NCBI RefSeq assembly: GCF_900302465.1
Contig: NZ_OMOR01000001.1
Span: forward strand, 744,001-808,000
Reading direction: 5' to 3'
Length of the DNA: 64,000 nt
From: Ascidiaceihabitans donghaensis
GTDB taxonomy: Bacteria; Pseudomonadota; Alphaproteobacteria; Rhodobacterales; Rhodobacteraceae
Both the position numbers and the translations under genes were made by a program. Positions 60,416-64,000 of the stretch are shown one piece after another (position 1 is the stretch's first letter; the number at the start of each line of letters is the position of its first letter). A model generated the notes under the pieces. That model searched no databases. It had not been told where the DNA came from and saw only the letters and a program-made list of their open reading frames with translations.

Positions 60416-62182
60416 ATGACAGTTTTGACAGCAGATGGAGCCGCAATGGTCGCTGAAGTGCGCGTGGCCGTTGGGGATTTGGTGCCTAAAGGGGGCGTTC
60501 TGATTGCCACCGAACTGATGAAAATGCGCCATGAAATTCTGGCACCTGAAGACGTGCGGATCATGGCCGTTCACGTGGCTGTTGGAGATGAGCTGCATGG
60601 CGGCATGCCCTTGGTGTCGCTGGAAGCGGCACAGATGCAGACCACTGTAGATGCGAAACCCGACGCCCCACGCCCTGAATTCATTGATTTTGAAAATAGA
60701 ATGGCACTGCTTGACGACAATGCGCGCCCCGACGCCGTGGCCAAGCGTCATGCTGACGGTTACCGCACTGCCCGCGAAAATATCAAAGACCTTTTTGATC
60801 CCGAAACGTTTAACGAATACGGGGCTTTAGCTGTTGCTGCCCAGCGGACCCGCAAAGCGGAAGAAGAACTCCAAGCCAAAAGCCAAGCAGATGGCATCAT
60901 CTGTGGCACAGGGTTGGTCAACGGGCGCCCCGTCGCCGCCATGGCCGTGGATTACATGGTGATGGCAGGCACCCAAGGCTATCAGCACCACCGCAAAATG
61001 GACCGTTTGATCGAAGTGGCTGGACGCGACCGACTGCCCATCGTGCTGTTTGCCGAAGGGGGCGGCGGGCGGCCCAATGACGCGGACGTCGATCCGCTGA
61101 TCGCAGCGGGGTTGAATGTGCCGTCCTTTCGTAACTTTGCGGCCCACAAAGGCCCCAAGATCGGGATTGTGGCGGGATATTGCTTTGCGGGGAATGCAGC
61201 CCTTTTCGGGGTATGTGACCTTCGCATCGCCACCAAAAAATCGTGGGTCGGCATGGGCGGACCTGCGATGATTGAAGGGGGCGGGCTAGGGCGCTTCGCA
61301 GCCAAAGATATCGGCCCTTCTGATTTGCAGATGGAAACAGGATTGATCGATCTGCGGGTCGAAGATGAAAGATCTGCGGTTTTGGCCGCCAAACAGGTAT
61401 TGGGAATGTCTGACACTGCGTCGTGGCAAAATCCCGACGCGGATCTGCGCGATATTGTGCCAAGCGACCGGACCCGCGTCTATGACATGCGCCGCGCGAT
61501 TGCAGGCATTGTGGACGACGACAGTTTTCTGGAGCTGCGTCAGAAATTTGGGGACGGTATCATCACCGGTTTTGCGCGTGTGAAAGGCCGCCCCTTAGGT
61601 CTGTTGGCAAACAATCCCTTGCATCTTGGTGGCGCTATTGATGCTCAGGCTGGCGATAAGGCTGCCCGTTTTTTGCAGCTTTGCGATGCCTGGGGGCTGC
61701 CGGCTTTAACGCTTTGTGACACGCCGGGTTTCATGGTCGGCCCCGAGGTCGAAGCGACGGGACAAGTGGCGCATGTGTCGCGTCTTTTTCTGGCGGGGGC
61801 GCATTTCAGCCAACCCTTGGTGACTGTGATTTTGCGCAAAGCCTATGGGTTAGGGGCCATGGCCATGGCCGGTGGCGGTTTTGACAGGCCTCAGTTTTGT
61901 TGTGCTTGGCCGACAGGTGAATTGGGTGCGATGGGCATCGAAGGGGCCGTTAAGCTTGGCGCACGTGATCATTTGGCGGCGATCGAAGACCACCAAGCAC
62001 GCGAAGCAGAGCTGCAGCGTCTTATCGATGCACTGTATGCACGTGGCAAAGCGCTGAACGCCGCAAGTGTCTTGGAGTTTGACGCGGTGATTGACCCTGC
62101 AGATACGCGCCACGCGGTGGACCGCGCCTTTGCGACGGCGGGGGCTGCTGTGCCGGGCCACCGTTATGTTGATGCGTGGTGA
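60416..62182 (+). CDS. Biotinyl-domain/carboxyltransferase fusion protein
   Basis: A 588-residue protein. Residues 1-75 resemble a biotinyl/lipoyl domain, with the biotin-accepting lysine probably K36 in TELMKMRHEI. Residues about 100-588 are a carboxyltransferase of the acyl-CoA carboxylase beta-chain type with two crotonase-fold halves: GIICGTGLVNGRPVAAMAVD, VGMGGPAMIEGGGLG, and GFMVGPEVEATG, LRKAYGLGAMAMAGGG. A biotin carboxylase subunit is needed but is not in the window. The acyl-CoA substrate is unclear. Start chosen at 60416 (ATG after GGAGG). Confidence 0.83.
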   Translation: MTVLTADGAAMVAEVRVAVGDLVPKGGVLIATELMKMRHEILAPEDVRIMAVHVAVGDELHGGMPLVSLEAAQMQTTVDAKPDAPRPEFIDFENRMALLDDNARPDAVAKRHADGYRTARENIKDLFDPETFNEYGALAVAAQRTRKAEEELQAKSQADGIICGTGLVNGRPVAAMAVDYMVMAGTQGYQHHRKMDRLIEVAGRDRLPIVLFAEGGGGRPNDADVDPLIAAGLNVPSFRNFAAHKGPKIGIVAGYCFAGNAALFGVCDLRIATKKSWVGMGGPAMIEGGGLGRFAAKDIGPSDLQMETGLIDLRVEDERSAVLAAKQVLGMSDTASWQNPDADLRDIVPSDRTRVYDMRRAIAGIVDDDSFLELRQKFGDGIITGFARVKGRPLGLLANNPLHLGGAIDAQAGDKAARFLQLCDAWGLPALTLCDTPGFMVGPEVEATGQVAHVSRLFLAGAHFSQPLVTVILRKAYGLGAMAMAGGGFDRPQFCCAWPTGELGAMGIEGAVKLGARDHLAAIEDHQAREAELQRLIDALYARGKALNAASVLEFDAVIDPADTRHAVDRAFATAGAAVPGHRYVDAW

Positions 62183-62275
62183 ACTGCCGCACAGCTATCA
62201 CACCCCCGTGCGCCCCATTGCGCATCTTCGGGAACGTGCTAGCCTGAAGTTAAACCAACAAGAGGTGCCCTGAGC

Positions 62276-63988
62276 GTGTTACGTTTTCTTCTGTCGTCTG
62301 CCCTTGTGGGCGTTTTGTCTTTCTCCAGCTTGGATGTTGCTCAGGCCCAGTCTGCGGCGGGGGCCTATCTGGCGGGGCGTGAGGCCGCTGTGAACAGCGA
62401 TTTCAAACAGGCGGCTGCGTATTATAGCAAGGCGCTGGCGCGAGATGCTCAGAATGCAGAATTCATGGACGGGGCGGTTGTGTCGCTTTTGTCGCTGGGT
62501 CAGTTGGATAGGGCATTGCCGATTGCAAAGCTGATGGAAGATGCAGACATCCGTGCGCAGGCTGCGCATATGGTGGTGATTGCCGATCTGGTCAAACGCG
62601 AAGATTTTGCGACTTTGGCAGCCCGTGATGCAGAAACACTTGGAATTGGACCCCTCGTTGACGGATTGTTGGCCGCTTGGACCAAGGTCGGTCTTGGGGA
62701 TATGCAAGGGGCATTGGTCAGCTTTGATGCATTGATGGATGAACCCAGCTTTGGCGGATTTGCACGCTATCAAAAAGCGATGGCGTTGGCATCGACTGGC
62801 GATTTCGCAGCCGCCGAAGCCGTTTACGCGTCGGATGATGCCGGGGCTTTGAATATTATGCGGCGTGGGATTATGGCGCGTGCCGAAATCCTGTCGCAAC
62901 TGGATCGCAACGAAGATGCATTGCAAAATCTGCGTCTGGCCTTCGGGGCGGCCTCTGATCCGGAACTGGCGCGTTTGGTCGAAGGGCTTGAAGCGGGCAA
63001 GACGATGCCGTTCACCCATGTGACGTCGGCCCGCGATGGCCATGCCGAAGTGTTCCACACCTTGGCAGATGTGCTGCGCGGTGAAGCAGGGGCAAATTAC
63101 ACGCTGCTTTATGCGCGTCTGGCACAGTATATTCGCCCTGACCATATCGACAGCGCTTTGTTGAATGCTTCGCTTTTGGAGGAATTGGGACAGTTCGATC
63201 TGGCAATCGCAGCTTACGAATCTGTCCCTGACGGGCATGCGGCCACCCACGCGGCGCAGTTGGGACGCGCCGCTGCCCTGCGCCGCAGTGGCAAGCCCGA
63301 TGCCGCAATTGAGGCACTGCAGCAAATGTCGCGGCGCTTTCCTGATATGGCGCCTGTGTTTTCGACTTTGGGCGATGTCTACCGGCAACAAGAACGCTAT
63401 AGCGATGCCGTGGGTGCCTATGACCGGACATTAGAACTGATGGAACCCGACGCGCGAGGGCGTTGGTTTTCTCACTACGCCCGTGCCATCGCCCATGAGC
63501 GTTTGGACAATTGGGACATGGCAGAAGCGGACTTTCGACAAGCTTTGGCATTGAACCCTGATCAGCCACAGGTGTTGAATTACCTAGGCTATTCGATGGT
63601 CGAGAAACAGATTAATCTTGATGAAGCCCTTGGAATGATTGAAAAAGCCGTCGCAAAAGAACCGGACAGCGGCTACATTGTCGACAGTTTGGGATGGGTT
63701 TTGTACCGGCTTGGCCGTTACGGCGAAGCGGTGGCCCATATGGAACGTGCCGTGGAATTGATGCCTGTTGACCCAGTTGTGAATGACCACTTGGGCGATG
63801 TGTATTGGGCTGTTGGCCGCACCCGCGAAGCTGAATTCCAATGGAGCCGCGCTTTGTCTTTTGCTGAATACGGCACGGCCAGTGAAGATGTGAAACCGGA
63901 CCGCATTCGGCGCAAGCTTGAGGTTGGTTTGGATGTGGTGCTGGAGGAAGAAGGCGCCGATCCCCTGAAGGTTGCCGATGACAACTGA
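62276..63988 (+). CDS. Exported tetratricopeptide-repeat protein
   Basis: A 570-residue protein starting with GTG (AGAGG upstream). A signal peptide (LRFLLSSALVGVLSFSSLDVAQA) is followed by many TPR-type helical pairs: AGREAAVNSDFKQAAAYYSK near residue 34, then others to about 530, with canonical units VGAYDRTLELMEPDARGRWF and EAVAHMERAVELMPVDPVV. Such proteins act as scaffolds for envelope complexes. The AspAsnLeuGly pattern FEYDR-type units and the length resemble roseobacter TPR proteins of unknown role. The gene ends 12 bases before the window edge. Confidence 0.85.
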   Translation: MLRFLLSSALVGVLSFSSLDVAQAQSAAGAYLAGREAAVNSDFKQAAAYYSKALARDAQNAEFMDGAVVSLLSLGQLDRALPIAKLMEDADIRAQAAHMVVIADLVKREDFATLAARDAETLGIGPLVDGLLAAWTKVGLGDMQGALVSFDALMDEPSFGGFARYQKAMALASTGDFAAAEAVYASDDAGALNIMRRGIMARAEILSQLDRNEDALQNLRLAFGAASDPELARLVEGLEAGKTMPFTHVTSARDGHAEVFHTLADVLRGEAGANYTLLYARLAQYIRPDHIDSALLNASLLEELGQFDLAIAAYESVPDGHAATHAAQLGRAAALRRSGKPDAAIEALQQMSRRFPDMAPVFSTLGDVYRQQERYSDAVGAYDRTLELMEPDARGRWFSHYARAIAHERLDNWDMAEADFRQALALNPDQPQVLNYLGYSMVEKQINLDEALGMIEKAVAKEPDSGYIVDSLGWVLYRLGRYGEAVAHMERAVELMPVDPVVNDHLGDVYWAVGRTREAEFQWSRALSFAEYGTASEDVKPDRIRRKLEVGLDVVLEEEGADPLKVADDN

Positions 63989-64000
63989 GTGCTTCGCACC

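Overview
The window reads as a chromosomal segment of an alphaproteobacterium of the Rhodobacteraceae (Roseobacter group). The basis is gene content and order: a ribE-ribB-ribH-nusB cluster whose RibB carries a degenerate GTP cyclohydrolase II half, a 44-residue aa3-oxidase subunit IV, a molybdenum cofactor operon with a fused MoeA, large DmdC-like acyl-CoA dehydrogenase, and a dispersed intergenic repeat of the type common in this family. Base composition is moderately GC-rich and fairly even. I saw no insertion sequence, prophage, CRISPR array, tRNA or rRNA. Species cannot be told from the sequence.

Layout. 1-12063: capsule gene (minus), riboflavin/NusB operon, zinc-free oxidoreductase, EamA exporter, CoxG-like protein, an ABC-2 transporter pair followed by an S49 protease, a Ca/Na antiporter and a pteridine-reductase-like SDR. 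12064-12353: a very AT-rich gap with a perfect DnaA box and two adjacent GANTC sites. 12354-15690: uvrC, pgsA, moaD, moaE. 15698-20442 (minus): GSCFA protein, coiled-coil membrane protein, OmpA protein, ubiA. 20454-23288: rsmE, a membrane protein, gshA. 23309-26894: a DUF805 protein, then a desaturase/membrane-protein cluster with a GbsR/MarR-type regulator; near-identical palindromes lie at the cluster start and in front of the regulator. 26963-31379 (minus): a fully overlapping operon pyrB - two uncharacterised membrane proteins - a dihydroorotase homologue lacking metal ligands - plsY - lysE. 31502-32814: an unusual uracil-DNA glycosylase and moaB. 32910-38053: RND efflux pair. 38065-40651: DsbD-alpha-like protein, YqgE, Sua5. 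40830-44946: acyl-CoA dehydrogenase, metallo-hydrolase, DUF6173, CoxIV, lipoprotein. 45038-46074: AzlCD. 46122-50737: fdhD, YcxB-like, mobA, mobB, DUF429-MoeA fusion, all with overlapping start/stop codons. 50707-55664: kinase, amidinotransferase, YceI-cytochrome c fusion, secreted protein, membrane protein, greA. 55778-58467: a VOC protein and soxR, divergent around a SoxR box, then a multidomain cell-wall-hydrolase-like protein. 58646-63988: ETF-ubiquinone oxidoreductase, a biotinyl/carboxyltransferase fusion and a TPR protein.

Functional threads. Molybdenum cofactor synthesis recurs at three places (moaD/moaE, moaB, mobA/mobB/moeA plus fdhD). ETF-QO and the acyl-CoA dehydrogenase connect acyl-CoA oxidation to the quinone pool, and UbiA makes the quinone. 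The most interesting items are the pyrimidine operon with embedded membrane genes and a non-catalytic PyrC, the two-operator GbsR-type membrane/lipid cluster, the SoxR box, the leader that can mask the ribosome binding site of the YceI-cytochrome gene, the DUF429-MoeA fusion, the glycosylase without Fe-S ligands and the AT-rich DnaA-box gap. Everything here is read by eye; no database search or folding program was run.
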